From Symsagittifera roscoffensis (taxonomy: Eukaryota; Xenacoelomorpha; Acoela; Convolutidae): a stretch of DNA of 64,000 nucleotides. Position 1 is the first letter of the stretch. Each line of letters starts with the position of its first letter. The stretch is from positions 13,903,018 through 13,967,017 of the forward strand of contig NC_087067.1 in NCBI RefSeq assembly GCF_963678635.1, given 5' to 3'. A program made the position numbers and the translations under genes. The notes below the pieces were generated by a model, which saw nothing but the letters and a program-made list of their open reading frames with translations, did no database searches and was not told the DNA's origin. This document shows, piece by piece, positions 44,096 through 55,800 of the stretch.

Positions 44096-45557
44096 AAAGT
44101 TGTGTCAGTATTGAGAAAAACGGGTTCGAATTTAATTTTTTCGTCTAGCTTCGAGCAAGAAAAATGACCCAGAAAGCTTACTTTGTTTTTAATTTATGAG
44201 AAGTTACAACAAATAATTATCGGAATGTTAACGGTGATATTTAATATTAAAGCCCTTTTAGCCTTGATTTGAACGACATCATTTGTTCCATTGTTGAGAA
44301 AAATTGGTTTAAATTTTTTTAGATATAACTCAATTTCGAGCGAGTTTTTTTTTAGAAATATAGTCCAAGTCCAAAAACTTCTATTTTTGTTCTAGTAAAG
44401 TTATGCTTAATAGTTTTGTCAGCGCAGTCATGGGATTGAAAACTTCAACAAACTTTTAAAAAATCCGCAAAAAGCTAAAAAGGAAAATTTTGAATTTTTC
44501 AATGACTTGTTTGTTTTTCTTGTCAGTTTTTTTTTCAAAAATAACGCCCAATTAGCATGTTTTTCTGTGATTGTCAAATATGTCTTAGTTCAAGGTGCCA
44601 GATCCTTTCAGCGCCCCATGCACAAAAACGACCTTAATTTGAAAAAAAAGACATATATTTTTAAGAATATGGTCGGAATCTTCTGTCCTACTAGCACAGC
44701 AACCCGCTATTCTTGTTTTTTGATGTTTTTGCAAGATAAAAATAATCCATAAAACTTTTAGAAAATTAGAAGCACTGAACGAAAAAACTTTTCAAGAAAA
44801 AACTGTAGGGAAAGTTTTTCTGAAGAAATTTAATAGAAAACTATTCTTCTATATTTCACAGACAAGAAAACTTACAGACAATAAATAGACAAGAAAGCTT
44901 TCATCAATTCAAATCGGACCGATTGTTAAGACTGTCAAATTCAAATCGGAGCTTAAGATAACAATAAGCTTTGGATAATATGAAAAATATCCATCAAATG
45001 TTAGAAAATGGTGTTAAAAAGTCAAAATTTGTCTAGAAAAAAGACCACACCGAGTGTCGAAAATAGACATAATTGAGAGAAAATTGAAATTTTCAGGATT
45101 TCTTACTCGTTGCAGAGTTTTTCTTGGGTTTTTTAAACATAAGGTTGTCACGATTACGTTATTCAGACAACAACAAATGAAAAAGTACAGCGTAATACTA
45201 TCACATGTCAGAAAACTGAATGATTACTCAGAAACTGACATCAGCTGGAAACATTTATGCAAACTCACCCATCTTTTTTCCACTGTTTGTTTTAAGCAAT
45301 GGTATTTGGGAAAAATGCTAATTTGATATCACAGGAAAATGCAAAATTTTGTAAAAATTGCCTTTTGAAATTCTGTTGACTATTTTTTACGGACGAGCAA
45401 ATCAAAGTAAAAAATTCGGATTGCCCTTAATTTTCAGCCACCCAATAAATTATAACGGGACACTTTAATTAGTCAATAAACTAATCAGTGAAACTATGTG
45501 TCTGTTGGTTGGAGCACTCTTGACTTATTTATGACTTTTTTGGCGTGAAGGCAATCG

Positions 45558-45687
45558 CGCCAATTTTCGAAACTTCGTTTGTACACCGATGCAATTTAAA
45601 AGTTGTCACAGGCAGTAATTACATCGTAAACAACCTTGTTTTGTTTTTGTTTTATGTGAGACACCCGCGCCACTTCGAAAATTGGCG
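45558..45687. repeat. Short inverted repeat (14-bp arms)
   Basis: CGCCAATTTTCGAA at 45558-45571 and its exact inverse at 45674-45687. Could be the ends of a 130-bp MITE. Confidence 0.55.
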
Positions 45688-46591
45688 TTGATGATTGTTT
45701 TGGCATTCATTTTTTCCGGTCTAGTAGTTTTGCTTGAAATAGCTTGATCTTTGGTCGATGATTTTAAACATTATGACTTTTTTCCAAAGCGATGAAGCTC
45801 GGCAAAGCTCGCTCGAGCTAAATTCCGCATTTGAAAAAAGCATTTTAGAAGAAAATTAAAATCAAAACGGGCGAACTAAATTCCCTCAGAATGTCGAATA
45901 AATTTGTTGGAAAATTCTCGAACAAAAATTAGAAAATTGGGTTGTACGAGACAGTTGAATTATAATTCCATACTATTTTTAGCATAATCATAATTAATGT
46001 CAACTTCATGGTCTAACTATCCACTCTTTTACAATCGCTTCCAGAAAATTGAATTCAAATAAAACCAGTATCAAAAAAATTAAGCCTTCGATATTCTGCT
46101 TGTTTATTAGCGATCAATTACTCAAGTACTTATATTAAAAGCCCAGTGAGACAAGATTTCTTGTTTAAGTATTTTGTTTGTTTTCATTGAGCTTCTTTCT
46201 TTTTCTTCTTTTTCTTATTTTATCTCAAAAAATTGATTTTAAAATTTAGTTGAATTAAAAAGGGAGGTAAAATCCTGTCGATCGCATTTTTGTCGAAAGT
46301 TCAGCAGCGCAGAGGGCACAGACACTTAGCAACTACCTGCCAAACAAAATACTGAATATCGAAACCACCTCGATAGTTTTTTGCAAAAGTATGACAAAAT
46401 TTTTTAAATCTTTTCATATTTATTTGTCTGAAATTTTACTTTCTAGAGCGGCAAATTAGTTGTATTTTCTTTTCCTCTGTCTCTGATAAGGTTGATTCGA
46501 ATCCCGAATAATCATAGAATTTTCGAAAACGCAGTGCTTTTGAAACCGTTTGCTAATTTTTCACAAAACTAGTTCCCAATCAACAAAAGTA

Positions 46592-47219
46592 TGAGCTCCC
46601 GGGTTGAGGTCCCAGAATCATTTCCAGACTTTCGGGACAAAATTTTGGCATTTCCAGACTTTCGCGACCATGATGATCCGTCGCGAATTTCGCGACCGAA
46701 GCGAAGGTGGCGCGACCAAAACATCGCGACTCATATTTGGTATGTCCAGACTCTCGCGACCAAAAGCTGCCATTTCCAGAATTTCGCAACCTAGGTGGAT
46801 ACGGCGCGACCATGCGGCTCAGGAAACGGTGTGACCGGTGCGACCAAACTTAGCCATTTCCAGACTTTCCAGACCGAGATGGAGACGGCGCGACTTTTCA
46901 GACCAACATGGAGAGGGCGCGAATAAGAAAAAAAATTTCAGGGCTTACGCAACCGAGGTGGAGACGGCGCGACTTTCGCGACCAAGGTGGATACGGCGCG
47001 ACACAAGAAACGGCGTGGCTCAAAAACCAACGGAGCGACCGGCCTGGCCAGAATTTCGCGACCAAATTTTGGTATGTCCAGAATTTCGCGGCCCACGGCG
47101 CGACTTATGTCCACTCTCCAGACTCGAACTCTCGGCGCAACTATGCAATTTGGGTCCAAATCCAGATGCGGTGCGACCCTCAAATTCTGGACATAAGTCT
47201 GGGACTTCGACCCGCGTAG
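46592..47219. repeat. GC-rich minisatellite, block 1
   Basis: Irregular repeats of TTTCCAGACTTTCGCGACC and GGTGGAGACGGCGCGAC, 30-50 bp apart. Far more GC-rich than its surroundings and dense in CpG. The unit lacks stops in several frames, which creates open frames of 70-128 codons on both strands; these are not genes. Confidence 0.85.
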
Positions 47220-48100
47220 TTTAAAAGTAGAGTTGAGTTATGATTCTAGAACAAACTATTTCATTCTGATTACCCGGATTGGCAAAAAAAATATTAGCCA
47301 TATAAATTCACTCTTGTGAAATTATAATTTCCCACGACCACAAAAATTTCTGATGATTCTACGATAGCATTTTTTCGTTGTATGAAATTGTATGACTAGC
47401 ATTTTCTCTGTTTGTGTTAACTTCACACAAAATTGCATCAGAACTTAGTAAATTTAGAACGGAGACGGTGCGATTTTCCAGACCGAGGTGAAGACGGCGC
47501 GACCAAGAAACAATTATTCGCGACTGCGATGGATGCGGCGCGGCTTAAGCAATCAGAGTGAGATGGCCCAAACCAAGGCGGATACGGCAAGATTTTCCAG
47601 GCCAAGGCGGAGAGAGCGCGACTTTCCAGACCAAGGCGGAGATGGTGCGACTTTTCAGACCAAGGCGGAGAGGGCGCGACTTTCCAGATCATCGCGGAGA
47701 CGATGCGATCAAGAATCAATTCCTTGCGACCCAGGCGAAGACGGCGCAACTTTTCAGACCAAGGCGGAGAGGGCGCAACTTTCCAGACTTTCCAGACCAT
47801 TGCGGAGACGGCGCGACCCATGTCCAGACTTTTGCGATCAAATTTTGGTATGTTTAAAAGTTTAAACGTAGAGTTGAATCATTATTCTAGAACAAACTTT
47901 TTTTTTATCTGATTACACGGATTGACAAAAAACTAATAGCCATATAATTTCATACTTGTGAAATTATAATTTCACACGTCCGCAAAAATGTCTGATGATT
48001 CTACGACTAGCATTTTATGTTGTATGAAATTGTGTGACTAGCATTTTCTCTATTTGTGGTAACACAAAATTGCATCAGAAGTTATTAAATTTTTAAATTA
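47218..48100. repeat. ~240-bp spacer repeated after each minisatellite block
   Basis: The flank 47218-47455 recurs at 47863-48100 at about 85-90 percent: GTAGAGTTGA, TTCTAGAACAAACT, GTGAAATTATAATTTC, TCTGATGATTCTACGA and ACTAGCATTTTCTCT. Block plus spacer is thus a higher-order unit of about 645 bp present twice. Confidence 0.85.
47456..47857. repeat. GC-rich minisatellite, block 2
   Basis: More regular than block 1: units of about 36 bp with GACCAAGGCGGAGA(C/G)GGCGC and GACTTTCCA. Long open frames on both strands come from the repeat. Confidence 0.85.
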
Positions 48101-48762
48101 TTAAATTTGTTTTTCGAAATTTTGACTTGTGAAAAAATTGTAAATCTCGGCCTGACAGCTGTTTTTTTCAGATCTTGAAACTATCGCTATATTAAAACAA
48201 AAAATAAAAAATCAGGCTTTACGCGAAACACGCATTCTGATTTTTATTTCTTTAGTGCGAAAAAAACAGCTTGGAGGATGTTATAGACAAAAGTATCAGT
48301 TTTTCTGATTTTCCTACCAAATTTTATTACCAGGCATGCTGTAGGGTATCAAATTGAAATTATCAGATTTAGTTTATAAAATTTTGTTCATTTAGAAGAA
48401 ATGCTGTTTTTGACGAAAAAATGCATTCATAATTATTGCAAGAAATTGTAAAACTAGCGTTTTTTCATTAGCTCTTTTTTTGAAATTGTTAGACTAGCGT
48501 TTTCCTTGTCTGGAGGTCAACCAGCGTAGGCTCCTAGACAAGAAATTAGCGCATATTTTTCAGTGTAGCCTTTCTTTTTGTGAGAAAGTAGCGAATAGTT
48601 TTGGATGAGCTGTTTTTGAAATTTGCATGGTTTTGTGATAAGTAGGGGTTGGAACACTTTTTTTAGACAGAGGGACAAATAAATAGCTAATAATTCACCG
48701 CTTCAGAAAGTAACGCCTCAAAAATTCCTGTAGGTCGAAAAACTGAAATCATTTGGTCAATG

Positions 48763-48875
48763 GGATCTTGTTATTTATCCCCCCCCCCCCCGTTACAAGG
48801 TATGGTACCTTGTAACGAATCTCTCCCCCCCCCCCTATAAGGAGAATTGCAGTAGGGGGATAGTTAACAAGATCC
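48763..48875. mobile_element. Complete 113-bp MITE with 8-bp target duplication (hAT-like)
   Basis: Flanked on both sides by GGTCAATG. The ends are inverted: GGATCTTGTTATTTATCCC on the left, GGATCTTGTTAACTATCCC as the inverse of the right. In the middle is a second palindrome GTTACAAGGTA-TGG-TACCTTGTAAC between two C-runs. An 8-bp duplication is typical of hAT elements. Confidence 0.85.
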
Positions 48876-49704
48876 GGTCAATGTTATGCGATGAAAACAA
48901 CTCTCGAGAAAGTTTTAAATTTTGGTATTTTGTTTGGTAGGCAACTGGTCTGACTGCAATATCTGCGCTGCCGTTAATTTCTGTCACAATAACTAGGTCA
49001 AATTAGAAGTGTGGGTCAAATTGTGGTAAAATCATGTTTCGACATGAAAATTCTTAACAGCATTTTATCACATCTTTTTTTGTATGGGTGATTTTTCAAT
49101 CAGCTGAAACAAGACTTGGATCTACTTGAGGGTGAAACAGCAACAATCAGCGCTAAAAAATAACCAAAAAAAAAGAAATTTTGAGCAGATTATCAGCGGT
49201 GGTTCTCCTCAAAAGAATTGGTCCTTCCCCTCATGAGCGGATAGGATAATTCATCTTTTTTTAAAAAATTAACACAACCTGGTCTCTCTCCTTCCCGAGA
49301 ATTTACCCCCTTTCAAAACTCTTTTGTCGTAATCGTGACTGTTGCAATCTTAAAAACCCAACATAAGTTCTAAAAAGTTTCTTTCATAATAAAATTTCTA
49401 AGATGTGGGCAAAATTTGACCAGTGTTGTGATTAGGTTGTCTGTTTTGGAATCCATCGAATCTTCGTTTTTCATTCGGTTCTCTTATCAAAGTACGAAAA
49501 AATGAATTGTTTTCATCTGATTTCACTAGTCCGAAAACATTTTTGCGTTGCTTTAATTAAATTTATAGGACAACATCTTAAGCGTCTGAAATAATTCTGA
49601 CCTTGAGACATTGAAATAGAGACGAAAATATAGAGAGGTGGAAAAAGTTGGAACAGACAGAATTAATTTTTTTTAAAAAAAGAGGAAATGACCTATAATT
49701 AGTA
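48876..49704. other. Non-coding stretch
   Basis: No gene or clear repeat seen. Confidence 0.4.
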
Positions 49705-49898
49705 GCAAAAAGTTCGGACAGACAAAATTAATTAAAAAGAGCAATTGACCTATTTTGGAAATATTTTGCATGCAAAATCTAATTTTTCAGTCCGATTTTG
49801 TGTCTCAAGGTTGTATGAAAAACGAAATTGCATGCAAAAATCTGTCAAAATGGTACGATTGCTCTTTTTAATTTTTTCTGTCTGTCCGAACTTTTTGC
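49705..49898. repeat. Inverted repeat with TTGCATGCAA palindromes
   Basis: Arms of about 41 bp (49705-49745 and 49858-49898) share GCAAAAAGTTCGGACAGACA and AATTAAAAAGAGCAAT. Between them, TTTTGCATGCAAAA (49764-49777) and TTGCATGCAA (49828-49837); another TTTGCATGCAAA is at 49922-49933. A small fold-back element is likely. Confidence 0.65.
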
Positions 49899-50539
49899 AA
49901 CTCTCTGTTTTTAGAAGAACATTTGCATGCAAACGCTGATTTTTTAGAAAAAATTACGACTAAGGTCACCTAAAGAATCAAATTTACATGCAAAACAAAA
50001 TTGCTCGAAATTGGCAGATTGCTCTTTTTAATTACTTCAAGCCCTTAGCTTCCAAACAAACCAAAAAAAAAACACACATAAAACGCCGGCAAAAAGTCAA
50101 ACACAAAACTTCAAAGAACTATTTCAAGTAAGTTTCAGCTTTTGAAGGTCAGAATTATTTCAAAAACTTAAGACAATGTCCGATAAATTTTTTAAAAGCT
50201 ATAAACTCCAGCGGCAAAAATGTAACCATAGAGCGAAAATGTTGATGAAAGTTTTGCGTCTCTTTTTAACCAACTCTTTTCTCCTCTGCGAAGAACGATT
50301 TCCACTTGTCCCACATTTTTTACGGTTAGTAGTGTTTTCAAGTTGACTTATTTGGTATAAATAGATATATTAAGCTGCCAATTTAACACCATAATGAATG
50401 ATCTATCAATTGGCCAAGCCGATGAACTCAAAAGAATACCGAACTCATAACACAATATCAATTATACCATTTATCATATTTTTTGACATTATCCATTATT
50501 CTGATATTTAGAACAATACAAAATATTATTTCAACAATA

Positions 50540-51817
50540 ATGCCGTCATTGAAATCGGTCAAAAATCGCATTCTGAAGAACTCAAACGTTCAAAACTCGG
50601 GAGAACCATCTAAGACATCATTAAATAGCATTTCGCTCGAAATATCGCCCAAAAGTGGACGCAAAAAGAAATCTTTTAAAAGCAAACTCAAAAATGGGTT
50701 GAAGGGCTCGAAAAAGTCAATTCCGCAATCAGCAAGCTGCCACACAACAATGGATTTCGAAAAACTGGAGGATCTTCAGGCTCAAATCGAGGAGCTTCGA
50801 CGTGACTTGAAGGAGACTAACTTCAAACCGAAACTACAAGATGATTTCGTTTCCGAGTTGCCAAAGCAAGGAGGCGATACGTCGACAAGTAGCGAGGAAC
50901 AACAACTAATCTCAAATCAATCCATGTCTGAAAGAAGCCCTCAAATCTCCGAAGAAAGCAACATAAACAACGAATTTTCAAGAACCGTGATTCAAAAATA
51001 TCAAATCAATGATTTGAAGCTGCAGGTCAAATTAAATAGGGAGCTTATTTCTGTGCAGAAATCAGAAATAGAAAAGTTACAGCGAGAAAAAGAAGTTTTA
51101 GTTCAATGTCGGGAAAGTTCAGTGTCGGATGAACTGATTTCAAACAATCATGAACTGATTTCAAACAATCATGAACAAACATTTGAAAAGGGTGACCAAA
51201 ATCCGGAAGTTGTGGAAGAAATTGACGAACTAGTGAATAGTGTTTCAAATTACGAAACAGCGAATGAGAACAACACAATTTCAACAACTAACATTTCGTG
51301 GCATTCTAGCGAAGCCCAGTCCAGTTCGCCTTATCACGCAAACTTATCGGTCATTTCTCAGAGTTGTGAAGTACTTGCAGAAGATTCTATCAAAGAATCA
51401 TTGGAAGAAAAACCCGAACTAGAATCAAAAATAGCTGAATTGCAAATCTCGATTGAAAATGTTCGAGAGGCTAAAGATAAAACGGAACGACTTTTGGTGC
51501 TTGCTCAAGAGTCAGTTCTGAAGGCTTTTCACAGTTTTTACCCGAAGTATCAGTTGCCCGAAAAGATCCCAATCAACGATGAAATAGCGCTCAAACTTAT
51601 TCTCAGTGAATTTAACTCATTAGTATTAAATTCCGTTCAAGATTTAGCAGAGACAAAAATGGAGTTAAAAAGAAAGTCAGAGCATAGAATTGTTCGCGAA
51701 AACGAAAAGCTCAAGAAAGAAATTGATTCGAAAAACCAGAAAATTGAGGCATTAGAACAAAAACTACTGGACATTCAGGAACTTCACTGCAGCATGTTGG
51801 GCAAATTTGGTCTTTAA
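50540..51817 (+). CDS. Single-exon coiled-coil protein, unknown function
   Basis: A 425-residue open frame from the Met at 50540 (MPSLKSVKNRIL). An acceptor-like GATATTTAG at 50504-50512 suggests a spliced 5' leader; the upstream in-frame ATG at 50483 would then be intronic. Residues 1-80 are basic and Ser/Lys-rich (GRKKKSFKSKLKNGLKGSKK). Coiled coils are predicted by eye at about 87-105, 170-205, 310-335 and 375-420 (IDSKNQKIEALEQKL). The linker is acidic and Ser/Asn-rich. An exact 24-bp tandem duplication gives the repeated residues NHELISN near 218-233. No catalytic motif, membrane segment or family recognised. A cytoskeletal or scaffold role is possible but only inferred from the coiled coils. 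Confidence 0.75.
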   Translation: MPSLKSVKNRILKNSNVQNSGEPSKTSLNSISLEISPKSGRKKKSFKSKLKNGLKGSKKSIPQSASCHTTMDFEKLEDLQAQIEELRRDLKETNFKPKLQDDFVSELPKQGGDTSTSSEEQQLISNQSMSERSPQISEESNINNEFSRTVIQKYQINDLKLQVKLNRELISVQKSEIEKLQREKEVLVQCRESSVSDELISNNHELISNNHEQTFEKGDQNPEVVEEIDELVNSVSNYETANENNTISTTNISWHSSEAQSSSPYHANLSVISQSCEVLAEDSIKESLEEKPELESKIAELQISIENVREAKDKTERLLVLAQESVLKAFHSFYPKYQLPEKIPINDEIALKLILSEFNSLVLNSVQDLAETKMELKRKSEHRIVRENEKLKKEIDSKNQKIEALEQKLLDIQELHCSMLGKFGL

Positions 51818-52564
51818 TTTTTTAAATAATTTTGTTTATAATAATTCTAATGATGTTAGATACGTTTTCTGATGTGTTTGTTGTTTGTATCTTGTCTTGT
51901 AACTATTGAATCGCGTTGTGTATGGTTTCATAAAGTTTGTATATACACCTGGCGTTAATTTAGAAATTCTCAAAAAATATTTCAAGAAAGAACGGAAAAG
52001 TAGGGGAAAGAAAGAATTGTTCACTAAATGGCCATTATAGCACTTCATTTTGACTGAAATTCCGAGACTTAAAATTGGGTTTGAGCTAGTCGATCAGCCA
52101 AATTCGTATCCCTAAATGTACATAGGAAAATACTATTTGAAACCAATTGAAGCAAGTTCAATTAGAACGGAAGAGTCGACAAAATAAGAGAAAAGTCTTC
52201 GGTTCAAATTGAAGACAAAATTCAGATAAAAAAGAAAAGGTCCAGAAAGTTGGGGAAAATATAACATTGCGGTCTAAACATCGCATTAAAACAACGCACA
52301 ATAAACACAGAGATCGAAAACGTTTATTTATTGATGTTGTGTTAAAAATAAGATTGAACTGTTGAACAGATGAAAAGATGAATAATGTAGAAAAAAACGA
52401 GCTCAAAATTGTAGCGTGTCTCGATTTATTAGCATTTTAGGCAAACATGACGAGCAAGACAATTAAATATTAAATTAGCAAGAGAACACAATATAAGAAG
52501 CGGAAACAAAGCCAACAACTTTTGTGCAGACGCCACTTAAGCGAAAAAAAAAAGATTTTAAAAA
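51818..52564. other. 3' flank of the coiled-coil gene, no gene seen
   Basis: AT-rich. No AATAAA is seen close after the stop; AATAAT-like variants occur at 51833-51855. Confidence 0.4.
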
Positions 52565-52899
52565 GTTTTTTCAGCGTATATGAAATTGTTGTTGTTTTAC
52601 CTGTTGAAATTGAATTGGCGGAATTTTGTTTGTGTGCTGAGTTTTTGACGGCATAGTTGCCACATCAAAGATTTTTTCGTGCTATACTTGAGGTTCATTG
52701 TAGTGGCTAGTGTTACTCATTGTAGTTTTCAGAGGCGACCTAAGAGCAACACTAGCCACTACAATGAACCTCAAGTATAGCACGAAAAAATCCTTGATGT
52801 GGCAACTATGCCGTCAAAAACTCAGCACACAAACAAAATTCCGCCAATTCAATTTTAACAGGTAAAACAAAAACAATTTCATATACGCTGAAAAAAACA
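52565..52899. mobile_element. 335-bp fold-back element
   Basis: Two arms of about 150 bp, 52565-52714 and 52748-52899, are about 95 percent inverted copies, with a 33-bp spacer. Outer ends: TTTTTTCAGCGTATATGAAA and its inverse; inner ends: GTGGCTAGTGTT and its inverse. No coding capacity; target duplication not clear. Confidence 0.85.
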
Positions 52900-55800
52900 A
52901 GGGCAGTACAAAAAAAAGAGTTAGTAAATTTCTAAACAAAAAAAATTAAAGTGTAGAATGGACATGCTGGAAACTGGAATGTAATTTGACGAAATATAGA
53001 TCGAGAAGACCACCAATTTCAACCATCTTTTGATGAATTTTATTTACGGGAAAAAAATCTAGGTACAAGTTGCAACAACATTGCTCATTACAGATTTAAA
53101 AACCCATTTATGACAAGAGGTTCTTGCAGCGCATTCCTATTGACCTATTCAAGCCAATCGTAGCGCTAAACATAGAAAATTGGAAAATTATCTCTTCGAG
53201 AGATTGAGCCAAAAATTCATCACAGCCCCTACCCGCGATTTGCTTTTCCAAAACGAAGGAGTTATTAACGGCGGCTAGATAACTTTGCGCGTCGAGGTCC
53301 GCGTCTTACGTACATACTTTTAAGTTCGCTGTACCGAGAAGCAGTATCCAACATAACAAGTCTTTTGAAAAATCATAAGAAAAGTTTCGAAAATATATTT
53401 TTTTCTAAATTATTTTATTACACTGAAAGCATAACAGATTATTAGTTGATTAAATGGCCAACAATAATAAATCAGCTTGTAAAAAAATTGATTAATAATT
53501 TTTTGAAGTAATCTTTGAGAACAAAAAAATGTCTCAGCCAAATGATAGAATTCGGTCTGAAGTGAGGGTTTTAAGTTATATACATTTTTTTTTAGTTAAG
53601 ACCTAATTCTAACATTGTGCGGCAGCCAGATTGGAATAAAGTCATTTAATTTTGTATTTTTTCGATGCATAACAGATAACATGGGTACGGTAACCTTCGC
53701 ACTTTGTCAACAGTTTTTTGAGAACGGAAAAATTTTACTGCAAACAATATCCTTGCTTGTCAAAATTGGATCTTTTTGCGCTGTCTGCACTGATCGCAGA
53801 GATCCCGACAATTTATTTGGTAGCAAGCGTGCTCTGGAAACACCAGCCACACTACTTATTACAAAAAAATGCCTCGTTTGCTCAAAAGGTTAAAATTAAG
53901 TTAAAAGTTTTACAAAAGACATCAAATCAAAGTTTGGTTTTTATTCAACGCTGAACGCTTTGACCCACTTAGTTTTTATAGGTAGTGAAAAAAAAGAAAC
54001 AAGTATGATCAGCTCAAAGGCATATTTCGTGAGCCTAGGATAGCAAGAAAATGGAATTTCAAGCTGAAAGGTTGCCAAGCCGGATTTCACATTTTCAGGG
54101 TCTTCAAAATACTTCAGCTTTATATTTTGTGTAATTTTACATAAATGGAAAAAGATAATACCCTTAAAAAATTAATTGATCGATTAGAAATTTTATGAAT
54201 GACATCCGCATCCGCTTGTTGCATAAGCCAGTTTTCGAAAAGCATTAAAAAAAAATTAAAAACGCCTCACATCATTATTGACTACGATTTTATTTTGAAA
54301 ACTCTTAAATTTTTTAACCTCCATAAAAAACTCATGCTTCAGGAAAGGGTTGCTAAAATGAAACAAGGATAGCTGGTTACTGTGCAAATAGCACAGAATG
54401 TTTCTACCAGAGTCTTTAAACAAATACAAAACAAAGTTTTTTTTTTCAAATTAGTGGCGTTTTTCTTCTGCGTAGTTTGATAAAAAGTTTTGAACAAAAA
54501 GCGAATTTAAGCATATCCGACAGTCATAGAGAATAAGGCCAATTGAATTTTTTTTTTGTAGAAAAATGACTAGAAAAACAAAAAAAAATAAAAAAGAAAC
54601 AATTAAAATTTTTACCAATTTTTTGCAGTTTTTTGAAATATTGAAACTTTTGATTCCCAAAAAGGCGTTTGAAATCTCACTCCGATGATTAATTATGGCA
54701 GCTGCTGATTTTGCGTGGAAAAAAATTAAGCCACCCGAATACTAAGTTACCCCATTTTTCAAATGATTGGAACATTTATAAACAAATTGGCGCATAAATA
54801 ACTTGATAAGGTTGCTTATAACTCAATTATTGTGTTGACACTATTTTATTTCAAACAAAACAAAAACTGGAAAGATTTGAAACCGTTTCTACAACCGAGA
54901 TTTTTTCCCAAAAAATTTCTGAAATTCGAACTTTGTTATGACAGCTATTTTTGCTATATTTTTCTTATATTGAGTAGATCATTTTTTCATCTTAACAATT
55001 CGACAAAAAATTTAATTCAATTATGTCTAAGAGAGGAATCGCGCAAAAAAAAAATTATGCACAAGCGAAGATACTCTTTGCAAACAGAGCAATCATAAAA
55101 TCACAACACAAGCTGTACAAGTTTAGAAAAAATGTTATAAAAAAAATTCAATTGTAGATTACAAAAGCTTTGTTTACTAAAGCAATTCAAATTTGGACCC
55201 CAAATTAACACCGCTTCACCTTCAATTTTTAAACGAATAGTTGAAAGTTTTTAATGAAGCTAAAATGTCTAAGCTTAAGTGGTTTGAAATTATCAAAAGG
55301 ACAAAAGGAACCTTCTCTGCATAAAGAAGTTAAGCCAAAAACAAAGGCACGTAGGTTTGTATTTAAGTTTAGAAAACTTGACTCTTATTTTTGTTCCGAA
55401 GCTTGAAAATGTGGAAGAGCTTTGTATACAGGTGTATTTTAGTGTTTTTTTACGATAAGTCAGATCCCACAAACTATCATATTATATCATAATCAAGCCC
55501 TTTTAGTTGTAATTCGAACATTATAAAATTTTCGAAAAAACATCCCAGTGTTGAGAAAAACCGGTTTGAAATTTTTTGATTTTTGTATTTTCCAGCGAGT
55601 AAAGCGATCGAGTAACTCGAACTAATAAAAAATACCAATTCAGGCAACAATTCAGATAATTTTGAGTAGCGGATTTGACCCCTTGTTGACCCAAAGGGTC
55701 CCCCATTTATACTATTTTATGATGTCCTTTTTTGGCTGACTGACCTTAAAATTTTTCATTTTTTTTAAGACCACTGTAGTCTTTTATGCCTATTTCAGTA

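Larger units (their letters stand above)
40891..46590. other. Long AT-rich non-coding stretch with repeat fragments
   Basis: No coding exon is convincing. It contains a TTATTTACGGGAAA motif at 41812, a 5' end of the GC-rich repeat at 44045-44095 (CAGGGGCGGATTAAGG), a dispersed AGCACAGCAACCCGCTATTC motif at 44693-44712, and a small inverted repeat at 45558-45687. Confidence 0.5.

Noticed and set aside
46580-47865. Many overlapping frames of 60-128 codons as genes
   Set aside because: They are translations of the GC-rich minisatellite and are open on both strands and in several frames at once.
53615-53954. Two overlapping frames with a hydrophobic run as a receptor exon
   Set aside because: Neither frame has matching splice sites or a recognisable motif, and both overlap in different frames.
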